The notes beneath the pieces were generated by a model. That model was not told the DNA's origin and made no database searches. It saw nothing but the letters and a program-made list of their open reading frames with translations. From Enterococcus songbeiensis (GTDB taxonomy: Bacteria > Bacillota > Bacilli > Lactobacillales > Enterococcaceae), in the NCBI RefSeq assembly GCF_005405265.1, contig NZ_BJDS01000015.1, positions 16,257 to 80,256 of the forward strand: a stretch of 64,000 bases of DNA. Direction: 5' to 3'. The translations under genes were made by a program, and so were the position numbers. Below are positions 16,771 through 26,001 of this stretch, piece after piece (the stretch's first letter is position 1; each line of letters starts with the position of its first letter).

Positions 16771-18279
16771 ATGAAAAAAGCGTCAAAAATTTTTGGTTTA
16801 TTAGCTAGTGCATTATTTCTAGCTGCTGGGTGTTCTGCAGATAATGGCAAAGGAGATACTTCAGCCAATAGCTCAAGCGAATCTGCGGAGGTTGCTTCAG
16901 GAGCATCAGCCCAAGCCTATACAGATCCGAAAGAAATGAAAGATGAATATGATATTATCATCGTGGGTTCCGGTGGAGCAGGGATGTCTGCAGCAATCGA
17001 AGCAAAAGATGCTGGTTTAAATCCGGTTATCTTTGAAAAAATGCCGGTTGTTGGAGGAAATACAAATAAAGCTTCTTCTGGAATGAATGCGTCAGAAACA
17101 AAATTCCAAAAAGAACAAGGAATCACTGACAGCAACGATGCGTTTTATGAAGAAACGCTAAAAGGCGGTCATGATACAAATGATAAAGAATTGTTACGTT
17201 ATTTCGTGGATCATTCTGCGGATGCTATCGATTGGTTGGATTCATTAGATATCCGTTTAAATAACTTGACAATTACTGGCGGTATGAGCACAAAACGTAC
17301 CCATCGTCCTGAAGATGGTTCTGCAGTCGGTGAATATTTGGTTAAAGGATTATCGGAAAATGTTCAAAAAAGAGAGATTCCGGTATTTGTTAATAGCGAT
17401 GTAAAAGAATTGATCAAAGAAGACGACCAAGTTACAGGTGTGAAAGTTAGTGTGAAGGGACAAGCTGAGAAAGAAATCTCAGGAAAAGCAGTTATTGTAG
17501 CAACTGGTGGTTTTGGTGCCAGCGCTGAAATGATTGAAGAAGTTCGACCTGATTTAAAAGGAATCGTAACCACCAATCAAGAAGGAAGCACCGGAGACGG
17601 AATCAAAATGATTGAATCCGTTGGCGGCTATACTGTTGATATGGATCAAATCCAAGTCCATCCTACAGTGCAACAAGACAAAGGCGTACTGATTGGAGAA
17701 GCTGTTCGTGGAGAAGGCGCCATTCTTGTTGATGAGAACGGAAATCGCTTTGTAAATGAGTTGGATACCCGGGACAATGTTACCGCAGCAATCAATAAGT
17801 TACCTGCTAAAGCAGCTTACTTGGTTTTTGATCAAGGTGTTCGTGATCGGGCAACAGCTATCGAGTTTTATGACAAGCAAGGATACGTTGTTGAAGGAAA
17901 AACAGTTGCTGAATTAAGTGAAAAACTTAAATTTTCTGGGGACGATTTAGTAAAAACCGTTGATACATGGAACAAAGCCGTTGCGGATAAAAAAGATACC
18001 ACTTTTAATCGGACAACTGCGATGGATCATGATTTGAGTACAGGACCATTTTACGCAATTAAAATAGCACCAGGAATCCATTACACAATGGGTGGCGTAA
18101 AAATCAACAGTAAAACTGAAGTATTGAAAAAAGATGGAGAAACAATCCCAGGATTGTTCGCTGCTGGTGAAGTAACGGGTGGCCTTCATGGACAAAACAG
18201 AATCGGTGGAAACTCTGTAGCTGAAATTATTATTTTTGGCCGACAAGCAGGAATCCAAGCGGCTGATTTTGTAAAATAA
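16771..18279 (+). CDS. flavin-dependent reductase lipoprotein (fumarate reductase flavoprotein family)
   Basis: A 502-residue protein with a signal peptide and lipobox LAAGC (Cys21), a Ser/Ala-rich linker, and then a FAD_binding_2/succinate dehydrogenase-type domain. FAD is bound at DIIIVGSGGAGMSAA (GSGGAG at 66-71). Family segments at the end are HYTMGGVKI and GLHGQNRIGGNSVAEI. It should reduce fumarate or a similar enoate outside the cell. It has no FMN_bind domain, so electrons must come from a separate flavoprotein or quinol system, in contrast to the fused enzyme at 26002. It stands alone between terminators. Confidence 0.88.
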   Translation: MKKASKIFGLLASALFLAAGCSADNGKGDTSANSSSESAEVASGASAQAYTDPKEMKDEYDIIIVGSGGAGMSAAIEAKDAGLNPVIFEKMPVVGGNTNKASSGMNASETKFQKEQGITDSNDAFYEETLKGGHDTNDKELLRYFVDHSADAIDWLDSLDIRLNNLTITGGMSTKRTHRPEDGSAVGEYLVKGLSENVQKREIPVFVNSDVKELIKEDDQVTGVKVSVKGQAEKEISGKAVIVATGGFGASAEMIEEVRPDLKGIVTTNQEGSTGDGIKMIESVGGYTVDMDQIQVHPTVQQDKGVLIGEAVRGEGAILVDENGNRFVNELDTRDNVTAAINKLPAKAAYLVFDQGVRDRATAIEFYDKQGYVVEGKTVAELSEKLKFSGDDLVKTVDTWNKAVADKKDTTFNRTTAMDHDLSTGPFYAIKIAPGIHYTMGGVKINSKTEVLKKDGETIPGLFAAGEVTGGLHGQNRIGGNSVAEIIIFGRQAGIQAADFVK

Positions 18280-18313
18280 AAGAGTCGCTAGTCGAATAAC
18301 TTGTTTATATCAT

Positions 18314-18364
18314 AAAAATCCACAGTTGTTGTCTTAGACACGATAACAGCTGTGGATTTTTTTC
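18314..18364 (+). terminator. terminator of the flavoprotein gene
   Basis: AAAAATCCACAG (18314-18325) pairs with CTGTGGATTTTT (18350-18361), followed by more T. Confidence 0.85.
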
Positions 18365-18423
18365 ATTTTGAGTTATTTTATTTTCCGTTCGATAGGTGGG
18401 AAACTTTTTGGCTGTGAGGACCA

Positions 18424-18469
18424 GAAAAAAACGCCATTTGATCTCCAATGAACAGGAGAGACAAATGGC
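18424..18469 (-). terminator. terminator of the VOC-family gene
   Basis: GCCATTTG/CAAATGGC arms (18433-18440, 18462-18469) with an inner TCTCC/GGAGA stem; on the - strand a run of T follows. Confidence 0.8.
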
Positions 18470-18498
18470 ATTTTCTTTTTTAGTTGATTGCAAAAGGT

Positions 18499-18891
18499 TT
18501 AAAAAAGCAACTGCCAAGTAAATCCAAACTTGTCGGTAACCCAACAAATCTCAGTATATTTATCAAAATTCTTTTCATGCATTATTATGGTGCCACCATC
18601 TTTTAGCGTATTGAACGCTTGATCAAATTCAGTCTGTCCGTCTACCTCAATTAAAATAGATGTTGCCCAATTGGAGATTGGTGCTGGAGAATCCTTAGTC
18701 ATATCTAAAAATCCAATCACTAAATTACCTAGTTTCAGTTCCCCTTCGAGAATAAGATTTGGTTCATCTTTGCTGGCTTCCCCATACCGGTTTAACTTGG
18801 TAATTTCAGAACTTGGAAAGGCTAGATGATACCAATTAATCGCAGCTTCGGCCTGACCACTATACGTCAAAAACGGAAATGCTTGTTTCAT
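18499..18891 (-). CDS. VOC-family protein (PhnB/glyoxalase-like)
   Basis: A 130-residue protein of the 3-demethylubiquinone/PhnB-like branch of the vicinal oxygen chelate fold: AFPFLTYSGQAEAAINWY at the N-terminus, a central hinge with LEGELKLGNLVIGFLD, and WVTDKFGFTWQLLF at the end. Such proteins are soluble and often of unknown substrate; some are antibiotic- or stress-related. ATG at 18891 is chosen because AGGAGG precedes it by six bases. It is a single gene with its own terminator. Confidence 0.85.
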   Translation of the reverse strand: MKQAFPFLTYSGQAEAAINWYHLAFPSSEITKLNRYGEASKDEPNLILEGELKLGNLVIGFLDMTKDSPAPISNWATSILIEVDGQTEFDQAFNTLKDGGTIIMHEKNFDKYTEICWVTDKFGFTWQLLF

Positions 18892-19047
18892 TTTTTTTCC
18901 TCCTAACATGCCGTTGAAATCGTTACCAATGAAAGTATAGCATGAGATAAACTAAAATAGCCAAAAATAGGATTTGTCTGAAGATGGGAAAAGCATTCGC
19001 TATCGATTTTAATGGCTGCCGATTTTTCAAATTTTTAAAAGCTATTT

Positions 19048-20403
19048 TTAGAAATTCTCAATTTTACGAGGCAGGATCAGGAATAGGATGCCACCAATGA
19101 TGAGAGCTGAAAAAAGAAATACGAGGTGATAGCCAGTCAAAGTCTGAGAATCATGGGCAAACCCAAAGCTATAAAAGATTCCTAAAAGTGTAATCATGAA
19201 ACTTTGTCCTAAGGTTCGACACAAGGTAATAAATCCTGAGACAGTACTGATATTTTCCTCCGTGGCATTTGACTGGGCAGTGATCAGGCTGATTGTAAAA
19301 GCTAGACCGATGCCAAGCCCAGAAAATCCTGCTAATAACAAAAGAATAAGATAAGAAGCTGAGGCAGGCAAAAAGCTCATAATCCCAAAAATACCTAAAA
19401 TAAGTGTTAAAGAAAGGAGCAAAATTTTTTTCTTACCAAAATAACCAGCAAGCTGTGCAGAGAAATAAGAACCGGTAATGAACAGGATCGAGGAAGGAAG
19501 TAAAGCAAGACCGGCCAAGGTGGGGGTGAAGTGCAATTCAGTTTGGACCCATAATGGTACGTAGACTTGAAACCCGATAAGTGCCCCGTTAATCAAAAAA
19601 ATCACTGCAACAAACAGTAGAAAATTTTTCTTTCTAAACGTCGTGAGGGGAAGAATCGGCATTTTTTCTTTTCGTTCTAATTTGATAAATCCCCAAAGTA
19701 ATCCACACCCGAATAGAAAGAGTAGTGCCCCAAGAAGCAGATTTGTTGTCATTAGTTGGATACTTGTAAGCATAAGAAATAGCAGCACAGCAAAAATGAC
19801 CTGTTGGCGAAGATAATGGCTGTTTTTTTCTTTTTTTATTGGCTGCTTTTTTTCATGATAGACGAAAAACACGATTAGGAACACCGCGATCCCAAAAGGA
19901 ATATTAATGAAAAAAATCCAGTGCCAAGTAAAATTGGATACCAACATTCCTCCTAGTAAAGGAGCAATCAGAGAGGTGATTCCCCATGCAGAATTATTCA
20001 AGCCCATGATTTTGCCCCGCTGTTCTAAATCGAATAAATCACCAATCAAGGCAAAGGTAATAGGTAGAATCCCACCCGAACCGATACCTTGAATCACTCG
20101 AAAAATAATTAGGCTGAGGTAAGAAGTCGAAAGTCCGCAAAGCATCGTTCCCAAAGTAAATAGAGCTAAACCGAAAAGAAAAATTTTTTTCTTTCCTATT
20201 TGATCGGCCCAATGACTTAAAAAGGGTGTGGCAATTGCACTGGCAAAGAGATAACTCGAAAATAATAATGAAACAGAGTCATTTTGATTATTGAAACTTT
20301 TAAAGATGTCATTAGCAGCAGTGACCACAATGGTTGACTCAATGGCGGTCATAAAAGTAGCGCCATAAATCGCCAGCATCATCCAGCGTTTATTTTTTTT
20401 CAT
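19048..20403 (-). CDS. MFS drug-export transporter (DHA2/EmrB-like)
   Basis: A 451-residue polytopic protein with about 14 hydrophobic segments. The motif-A-like loop SHWADQIGKKKIF follows helix 2 and motif C (GIGSGGILPITFALIGDLF) is in helix 5, marking a proton-driven exporter of the DHA2 type. The ATG at 20403 follows TTGGAGG; an earlier frame start at 20493 covers the operator region and is not credible. The upstream region contains a perfect palindrome TGCTTGCGCAAGCA (20451-20464), probably a regulator site. Substrates are likely drugs or dyes, but none can be named. Confidence 0.9.
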   Translation of the reverse strand: MKKNKRWMMLAIYGATFMTAIESTIVVTAANDIFKSFNNQNDSVSLLFSSYLFASAIATPFLSHWADQIGKKKIFLFGLALFTLGTMLCGLSTSYLSLIIFRVIQGIGSGGILPITFALIGDLFDLEQRGKIMGLNNSAWGITSLIAPLLGGMLVSNFTWHWIFFINIPFGIAVFLIVFFVYHEKKQPIKKEKNSHYLRQQVIFAVLLFLMLTSIQLMTTNLLLGALLFLFGCGLLWGFIKLERKEKMPILPLTTFRKKNFLLFVAVIFLINGALIGFQVYVPLWVQTELHFTPTLAGLALLPSSILFITGSYFSAQLAGYFGKKKILLLSLTLILGIFGIMSFLPASASYLILLLLAGFSGLGIGLAFTISLITAQSNATEENISTVSGFITLCRTLGQSFMITLLGIFYSFGFAHDSQTLTGYHLVFLFSALIIGGILFLILPRKIENF

Positions 20404-20450
20404 AAAAAATCCTCCAATCAAAAGGTGAGCAGTAAGCGAACGGTTAATTA

Positions 20451-20464
20451 TGCTTGCGCAAGCA
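20451..20464. promoter_or_regulatory. operator-like palindrome before the MFS exporter
   Basis: Perfect 14-base palindrome TGCTTGCGCAAGCA about 50 bases upstream of the exporter's start codon. No cognate regulator gene lies next to it. Confidence 0.5.
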
Positions 20465-20573
20465 ATTATATAGTTGTTTCTGCTATTTGTCAATGAAACA
20501 CCGTTTTTAGTGTCGATTACTAAAGAAACACACTATTAGTTACGGTTTGTTTTTTTTCAGCAAAAAATAAGGA

Positions 20574-20615
20574 AATTTTCAGTCTAGTTGAAGTTTTTTC
20601 AAACTACTGTAGAAT
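20574..20615 (+). promoter_or_regulatory. promoter of the DUF969-DUF979-pcp operon with a possible CodY box
   Basis: TTGAAG (20588-20593), 16-base spacer, TAGAAT (20610-20615). AATTTTCAGTCTAGT at 20574-20588 matches 11 of 15 positions of the CodY consensus AATTTTCWGAAAATT, which would suit a peptide-use operon. The CodY part is tentative. Confidence 0.45.
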
Positions 20616-20649
20616 AGATTTTAGTTTAATGAAAGGTAGGAATCATTTA

Positions 20650-21342
20650 TTGGATGCAAATATTTTAAGTTTAATTGGTGTCGTCATCGTTATCATTGGC
20701 TTTGCACTTAAGTTGGATTCGATTCTGATTGTTGTGGTTGCGCTGATCGCAACAGCGCTAGTCAGTGGATTAGGATTTACGGCAATGCTGGAGACCTTGG
20801 GAACGAGCTTCGTTGCGAATAGAGGAATGGCTATTTTTATTATTATTATGTTGGCAACCGGAACTTTGGAAAGAAATGGATTAAAAGAATCAGCTGCTCG
20901 CTTGATAAAAAAAGCAAAACGTGTAAATACCAGTACGATTTTGATGATTTACGGGGTGTTTCGTACAATCTTTGCGGCATTTAACGTTAGCTTTGGCGGT
21001 GTCGCTGGATTCGTCCGTCCGATTGTCTATCCGATGATGGAAGGCGCTGTGGAATCGAAAAAAATGCCGGAAAATGAAAATTATTCCGAAGACTTAAAAG
21101 GGATGTCTTCCGCCATGGAAAATATCACTTGGTTTTTCGGACAGAATTTATTTATCGGTGGCGCAGGAGCATTGCTAGTACAGTCTACATTAAAAAGTTT
21201 AGGCTATGAAGTCTCACTCGTCCGTTTGATGGTCGTTGAGATTCCCGTTGCTCTTGTGGCTTTAGTCGTTGCTTGTCTTTATTTTTATTTTAAAGATAAA
21301 CGTTTGATGAAAAAATATTATGGCGAAAAGGAGGAGAAATAA
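20650..21342 (+). CDS. DUF969 family membrane protein
   Basis: A membrane protein of about 230 residues with at least five hydrophobic segments (ILSLIGVVIVIIGFALKLD at the start). The family always travels with DUF979 and commonly with pyrrolidone-carboxylate peptidase, as here. Together they are thought to form a permease, perhaps for pyroglutamate or small peptides, though this is inferred from linkage only. TTG at 20650 is preferred because AAAGGTAGG lies nine bases upstream; the ATG at 20629 has no ribosome site. It ends one base before the DUF979 start codon. Confidence 0.85.
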   Translation: MDANILSLIGVVIVIIGFALKLDSILIVVVALIATALVSGLGFTAMLETLGTSFVANRGMAIFIIIMLATGTLERNGLKESAARLIKKAKRVNTSTILMIYGVFRTIFAAFNVSFGGVAGFVRPIVYPMMEGAVESKKMPENENYSEDLKGMSSAMENITWFFGQNLFIGGAGALLVQSTLKSLGYEVSLVRLMVVEIPVALVALVVACLYFYFKDKRLMKKYYGEKEEK

Positions 21343-21343
21343 A

Positions 21344-22288
21344 ATGACCTTTTTTTCAAGTTCAGAGGTATTATTAAGTGAGAAGCTTTTGGAGATCATT
21401 TATCTTGTCATGGGGTTGATCTCAGCAGGTACAGGAATCTATAATTTATTGGATCACAGCAATAAAAATCGGTTTGGTACGGGTATTTTTTGGTTGATTT
21501 TAGGAATCGTAATTGGTTTTGGGCGTTGGATTCCTAGTGTTTGGGTTGGGGTATTGATTTTAGTGATGACGATTCCAGCAATCTTGCAAAAAGTGACAAA
21601 AGGAAAAAGTCATGCTGCAAGCAAAGAATACATGGAAAACATGGCAAATAAAATCGGTAATCGGATTTTTCTGCCGGCGTTGAGTATTGGTTTTGTTGCA
21701 ATTATTATTGCTTTGTTCACTAAGCTTGGTGCTTTAGTTGGTGTTGGTCTTGGCGTGTTACTGGCAATTGTTTTAATGATGCTCTTTTCAAAAGATAATA
21801 AGCCGGCGACTTTTTTCAAAGATGCGGTGGAAATGTTAGGAACAGTTGGTCCGTTATCCATGCTGCCGATGCTCTTGGCTTCATTAGGAGCGGTATTTAC
21901 TCAGGCTGGTGTTGGTGAAGTTATTTCCAATGGAGTGAGCGAAATCGTGCCAAAAGGGAACATGACGGTAGGAATCATTATCTATGCTCTAGGCATGGTT
22001 ATTTTTACAATCATCATGGGAAATGCCTTTGCTGCAATCACCGTAATGACTGTCGGAATTGGTGCGCCCTTTGTACTAGCCTATGGGGCAGATCCGGCAT
22101 TGGTTGTAATGGTGGCGTTAAGTTGCGGTTTTTGCGGAACATTGATGACGCCAATGGCAGCCAATTTTAACATTGTACCTGTTGCTATTTTGGAAATGAA
22201 GGATAAATATGGTGTTATAAAAAATCAAATTTTTGTCGCTTTGTTTATGCTGGTCTTCCAAATTGTTTATATGTTGATTTTCAAATAA
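21344..22288 (+). CDS. DUF979 family membrane protein
   Basis: A 314-residue polytopic protein with eight or more hydrophobic stretches and the family segments MLPMLLASLGAVFTQAGVG and GFCGTLMTPMAANFNIVP. The second of these resembles the substrate loop of ion-transporter-superfamily permeases. ATG at 21344 follows AAGGAGGAG. It lies between DUF969 and pcp with only ten to sixteen bases of spacing, so the three form one operon. The likely role is uptake of the peptide or amino acid handled by the peptidase; this is inference from context. Confidence 0.85.
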   Translation: MTFFSSSEVLLSEKLLEIIYLVMGLISAGTGIYNLLDHSNKNRFGTGIFWLILGIVIGFGRWIPSVWVGVLILVMTIPAILQKVTKGKSHAASKEYMENMANKIGNRIFLPALSIGFVAIIIALFTKLGALVGVGLGVLLAIVLMMLFSKDNKPATFFKDAVEMLGTVGPLSMLPMLLASLGAVFTQAGVGEVISNGVSEIVPKGNMTVGIIIYALGMVIFTIIMGNAFAAITVMTVGIGAPFVLAYGADPALVVMVALSCGFCGTLMTPMAANFNIVPVAILEMKDKYGVIKNQIFVALFMLVFQIVYMLIFK

Positions 22289-22304
22289 GAAAGGTTGGAT
22301 GAAC

Positions 22305-22949
22305 ATGAAAGTTTTAGTTACCGGCTTTGATCCGTTTGGCGGAGAAAAAGTCAATCCTGCATATGAAGCAGTTAAATTATTACCTAATGAGATTGCTGGG
22401 GCAGAAATCATTAAGCTGGAAGTACCGACTGTTTTTGGCGAAAGTGGAGAAAAAGTTCGCACAGCGATTCAAAAAGAAACGCCTGATATCGTTATTTGTG
22501 TCGGACAGGCAGGGGGTCGGGCCTCTGTCTCTTTTGAACGGGTAGCAATCAATTTAATTGAAGCTCGGATTCCTGATAATAAAGGAAATCAGCCAGCAGG
22601 GGCTAAAGTCCAGGAGGATGGCGAAACAGCATATTTTACTTCCTTACCAATCAAAGCGATGGTCAAACATGTCAATGATCATGGACTGCCCGGTTACATT
22701 TCCTATACTGCCGGAACTTTTGTCTGCAACGAAATTATGTACAATTTGTTGTACACGATTGCCAACGAATTTCCTACTGTTAAAGGAGGATTTATCCACG
22801 TACCTTTTGAAACAAGTCAAGCAGTGGGGAAACCTGCAGATACGCCATCAATGCCAATTACTACCATCGCAAAAACCATTGAATTAGCGATTGAAGCTGC
22901 AGTTACACAAAAAGAAGACATTCAGTTGAATGTTGGAACAACACATTAA
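22305..22949 (+). CDS. pcp: pyrrolidone-carboxylate peptidase
   Basis: A 214-residue cysteine peptidase (family C15) that removes N-terminal pyroglutamate from peptides in the cytoplasm. The catalytic triad is visible: Glu79 in SFERVAINL, Cys141 in GTFVCNEIMY and His165 in GGFIHVPF. The start MKVLVTGFDPFGGEKVNPA is the family's usual N-terminus; ATG at 22299, two codons earlier, is an alternative. It closes the DUF969-DUF979-pcp operon, and a bidirectional terminator follows. The length is normal for the family. Confidence 0.96.
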   Translation: MKVLVTGFDPFGGEKVNPAYEAVKLLPNEIAGAEIIKLEVPTVFGESGEKVRTAIQKETPDIVICVGQAGGRASVSFERVAINLIEARIPDNKGNQPAGAKVQEDGETAYFTSLPIKAMVKHVNDHGLPGYISYTAGTFVCNEIMYNLLYTIANEFPTVKGGFIHVPFETSQAVGKPADTPSMPITTIAKTIELAIEAAVTQKEDIQLNVGTTH

Positions 22950-22972
22950 GCTTTGTCTATATAACTGTATAA

Positions 22973-23016
22973 AACAAAAATTCCTCTGATCGTGTTAATC
23001 GGAGGAATTTTTGTTT
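22973..23016. terminator. bidirectional terminator between pcp and the MFS gene
   Basis: AACAAAAATTCCTC and GAGGAATTTTTGTT arms. It serves pcp on the + strand. The last codons and the stop of the convergent MFS gene lie inside the stem. Confidence 0.85.
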
Positions 23017-24179
23017 GCATTTTTTTCATTTTTTAGAAGATAACTGGCAGCTGTCAGCAAAATGGTCAGGAGCAAAAGAAAGAAAGGAAATAAGTGCAGT
23101 GACCATTGATCTGCGAGCCAACCAAATAAAGGGGGAATCAGCATGACACCAATATAAGCAGCAGCCATTTGTGAACCAATCACTGCTTGAGAATAGTTCC
23201 TTCCAAAGGTTTTTGGCGTTAAATGCGTGAAATTTGGAAAAAGCGGGCCATTGCCCAAACCAATAAAAAATAAGGGCAAAGCGGCAAACGTTTGTGGAAG
23301 GGGAAAAATGAGTAGAAGTAAAGCCCCAAAGATAATTCCCTCACCGATAAAAATAATCTGCCAAGTAGTTAAAAAACGGGAAAGGACACCGGAGAAAAAG
23401 CGACCTATTGTCATTCCCAAGTAATAAAAGGTTAAAACACCGGCAGCGGCGGCAACCGGTATTTCCCGAACCTGAACAAAATAGCTGGCGCCCCATATGC
23501 CACTAGTAAATTCCAATCCACAAGAGCTAATAAAGACAAGCCACACCAAGCGGACTTTAGGATTTTTGCTTAGGTGAAACAAAGAAATTTGTTTTGGTTG
23601 GCTTTCTTCTTGAACCTGCGCCCATTTTGCCTGAACCTTTCCCCATAAGGGTTGGCTGAAAACCATCAAAAAAGCGATCACTAATTGTACAAAAAACATT
23701 AAACGGTATCCTTGGTGCCAGCTTTGGCCGCCACCTAAAATCTGACTCATCAGCAGAGGACTCATAGTGATTCCGATACCATAAAAACAATGGAGAAAAT
23801 TCATGTGAATCGCTTGATAGTGAAGAGCAACATAATTATTCAGTGTAGCATCAATTGCGCCTCCACCTAAACCCAAGGGAATGGAGCAAAAGACCAGCCA
23901 GAGAAAATTCGGAGCTAAAGAAAAGCCGAATAAACCGATTGCTGTGGCAAAGGTACTGATAACTACCGTTTTGTTGGTTCCCAATGTTCTAATCAAGCGT
24001 GCACTGTTCAAACTAGCGATAACTGTCGCTCCTTGCAGGACCAATGTTAGGATGTTAAGGGAAGCAATCGGAACTTGAAAATCTTGATAAATCGCCGGCC
24101 AAGCAGTACCTAATAGGGAGTCGGGTATGCCTAGTCCAATAAAAGCAATATAAATGAAAAATAAGAGTAATGTAGCCAT
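22995..24179 (-). CDS. MFS transporter, FucP/YtfL-like sugar-type carrier
   Basis: A 394-residue membrane protein with about 12 hydrophobic segments. It begins ATLLLFFIYIAFIGLGIPDSLLGTAWPAI and contains GLGGGAIDATLNNYVALHY, which resembles the fucose-permease-like MFS branch found in Firmicutes. The substrate is unknown. GAGGTA precedes ATG 24179. Its last six codons (NKNSSD) and stop lie inside the terminator hairpin shared with pcp. The adjacent LysR gene on the same strand, 34 bases upstream, could be co-transcribed with it. Confidence 0.85.
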   Translation of the reverse strand: MATLLLFFIYIAFIGLGIPDSLLGTAWPAIYQDFQVPIASLNILTLVLQGATVIASLNSARLIRTLGTNKTVVISTFATAIGLFGFSLAPNFLWLVFCSIPLGLGGGAIDATLNNYVALHYQAIHMNFLHCFYGIGITMSPLLMSQILGGGQSWHQGYRLMFFVQLVIAFLMVFSQPLWGKVQAKWAQVQEESQPKQISLFHLSKNPKVRLVWLVFISSCGLEFTSGIWGASYFVQVREIPVAAAAGVLTFYYLGMTIGRFFSGVLSRFLTTWQIIFIGEGIIFGALLLLIFPLPQTFAALPLFFIGLGNGPLFPNFTHLTPKTFGRNYSQAVIGSQMAAAYIGVMLIPPLFGWLADQWSLHLFPFFLLLLTILLTAASYLLKNEKNANKNSSD

Positions 24180-24213
24180 AGTTACCTCGTAAGTTTTTTT
24201 AGTTGTTGGTTAG

Positions 24214-25155
24214 CTAGTCTTGAAATAAAGAAGAAAAATTTTGTTGTTGAATGCCTTTTAAAAAAGCAGTGACAAAATTTTCTTCGGCTTTTGAGAGCGT
24301 CTTATCCATACGATGAGCAATGAAATAGCTCAGGGATAATTCGGTAACCGGAAACAAATTATAGTTTCCGGGTTTAAGAGAATAAATTACACTTTCCGGA
24401 GCAATGGCTAACCCAAGACCGTTTTTAGCAAGTTCCACCACTGTATAGATATTATCGCTTTCTAGGGAAATTGCGGGTTCAATTTTATATTTTTGAAAGA
24501 GCTGATCCATTTGACGACGAATCGCTGATCCACTGGAAGTCAGCACAAATTTTTCTTGCAGCAAGTCCTTTATTGCAATCGATTTTAGGTCTAATAAGCG
24601 AATACCTGCTTGGTAAAAACGAGAAGAGTCGGGAATGATACCATAGTAATTTTCTTTTGAACACTCGTAAACCTTTAGATTTGGGGAAACGGTCTCGGGA
24701 TTTTGACCGATGTAAAAATTCGTTTCGCCTTTCAACACCTTACTTTCATTGGTTTTTGGCAACTTCTCATCCAACAACAATTTTACTGTTGGATTATTTT
24801 GCTGGTATTCCGGCAGAAAAAGCGGCAGGAGAAAAATCCCTAAGCTAGACAAGATGCCGACTCGAATTTTTGTTTGATCGGGATCAGTATATAGCTCCAA
24901 TTTCTTTTGAAGTTGAGAGGCCTCCATTTCGAGGGTTTCTAAATATTGATAGTAAACCTTGCCAGCCTCTGTCAATTGCAGGTGACCGGTATGACGATTA
25001 ATAATCTCTGTTCCTAATTCTTGTTCTACTTTTTGAATCGCTTGGGTTAAATAAGGCTGCGAAATAAATAAATCTTTGGCTGCTTTGGTGTAATTTCCGT
25101 GCTTTAGAAGAATATCTAAATAATGCAGCATCACCGGTGAGTCTTTTAGAGCCAT
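24214..25155 (-). CDS. LysR-family transcriptional regulator
   Basis: A 313-residue LTTR with the N-terminal winged HTH at about residues 8-66 (YLDILLKHGNYTKAAKDLFISQPYLTQAIQKVEQELG) and the LysR substrate-binding domain after residue 90. GGAGGG precedes the ATG. It is transcribed divergently from the flavin-reductase genes at 25390, the standard layout for an LTTR controlling its neighbour, and is followed by an MFS gene. The inducer may be the substrate of the flavoenzyme at 26002. Confidence 0.92.
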   Translation of the reverse strand: MALKDSPVMLHYLDILLKHGNYTKAAKDLFISQPYLTQAIQKVEQELGTEIINRHTGHLQLTEAGKVYYQYLETLEMEASQLQKKLELYTDPDQTKIRVGILSSLGIFLLPLFLPEYQQNNPTVKLLLDEKLPKTNESKVLKGETNFYIGQNPETVSPNLKVYECSKENYYGIIPDSSRFYQAGIRLLDLKSIAIKDLLQEKFVLTSSGSAIRRQMDQLFQKYKIEPAISLESDNIYTVVELAKNGLGLAIAPESVIYSLKPGNYNLFPVTELSLSYFIAHRMDKTLSKAEENFVTAFLKGIQQQNFSSLFQD

Positions 25156-25260
25156 GAGTATCCCTCCAGTTTCTTTTCATTATAACAAAATACTTATAGC
25201 ATGATAGTTAAATAAATATTTCACAAACAGTTGTGTAAGGATTAGACTGACCTTAAGTAA

Positions 25261-25275
25261 ATGGAAACGATATTT
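25261..25275 (+). promoter_or_regulatory. candidate cre site before the flavin-reductase operon
   Basis: ATGGAAACGATATTT matches the CcpA consensus WTGNAANCGNWNNCW except for the C near the end. It lies 115 bases before the FMN reductase start, in the LysR-divergent region. Confidence 0.45.
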
Positions 25276-25389
25276 ACTACAAAACAGAAGAAAAATAAAA
25301 AAGTTATTTGCGCATTTTTTGAGCAACATAAATTTTTTTCTTCAATATTGTTAAATATATCACATTTAATTTTGAAAGGAAGTTTTTAA

Positions 25390-25986
25390 ATGAAACTTAT
25401 CGGAATCGTTGGAACAAACTCGGATCGTTCCACCAATCGAAAATTATTACAGTTTATCCAAAGACATTTTTCTGATCAAGCAACCATCGAACTTTGTGAG
25501 ATCAAAGATATCCCAGCTTTTGATGAGCCGGAAGATAAAACACCACCAGTAGCAGTCCAAGAACTATCAAATAAGATTACCAAAGCTGATGGTGTGATTA
25601 TCAGTACACCAGAATATGATCACACAATTCCTGCTGCTTTAAAAAGTGTTTTGGAATGGCTATCTTATACGACACAACCATTAATTGATAAACCTGTGAT
25701 GGTAACGGGGGCTTCATTGGGTTCGTTGGGGTCTTCTCGGGCTCAAGCACATTTGCGTCAAATTTTAGATGCGCCAGAATTGAAAGCCCGTCTTATGCCA
25801 AGTGCCGAATTTTTATTAGGTCATTCGGAACAAGCCTTTGATGAAGAAGGAAACCTGAAGGATCAAGAGAAGGTTGCGGAACTGGAAGAAGATTTTAATG
25901 AGTTTTTGCATTTTGTGACCTTGACCAACCAATTGTTAAAGGATCGCAGTAAAAAACAAACCAAACCATTTTCATGGGAAGTCTAG
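25390..25986 (+). CDS. NADPH-dependent FMN reductase
   Basis: A 198-residue flavodoxin-like protein (FMN_red family) with the phosphate loop GTNSDRSTNRKLLQ and [20 protein letters not shown] for FMN and dimer contacts. It probably reduces FMN with NAD(P)H in the cytoplasm. It is clearly paralogous to the first 180 residues of the next gene (about half the residues agree by eye, including [15 protein letters not shown]). The spacing of 15 bases to that gene implies co-transcription, so it may deliver electrons to it. AAAGGAAG precedes the ATG. Confidence 0.9.
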   Translation: MKLIGIVGTNSDRSTNRKLLQFIQRHFSDQATIELCEIKDIPAFDEPEDKTPPVAVQELSNKITKADGVIISTPEYDHTIPAALKSVLEWLSYTTQPLIDKPVMVTGASLGSLGSSRAQAHLRQILDAPELKARLMPSAEFLLGHSEQAFDEEGNLKDQEKVAELEEDFNEFLHFVTLTNQLLKDRSKKQTKPFSWEV

Positions 25987-26001
25987 TGAGGAGGAAGTAA
26001 A

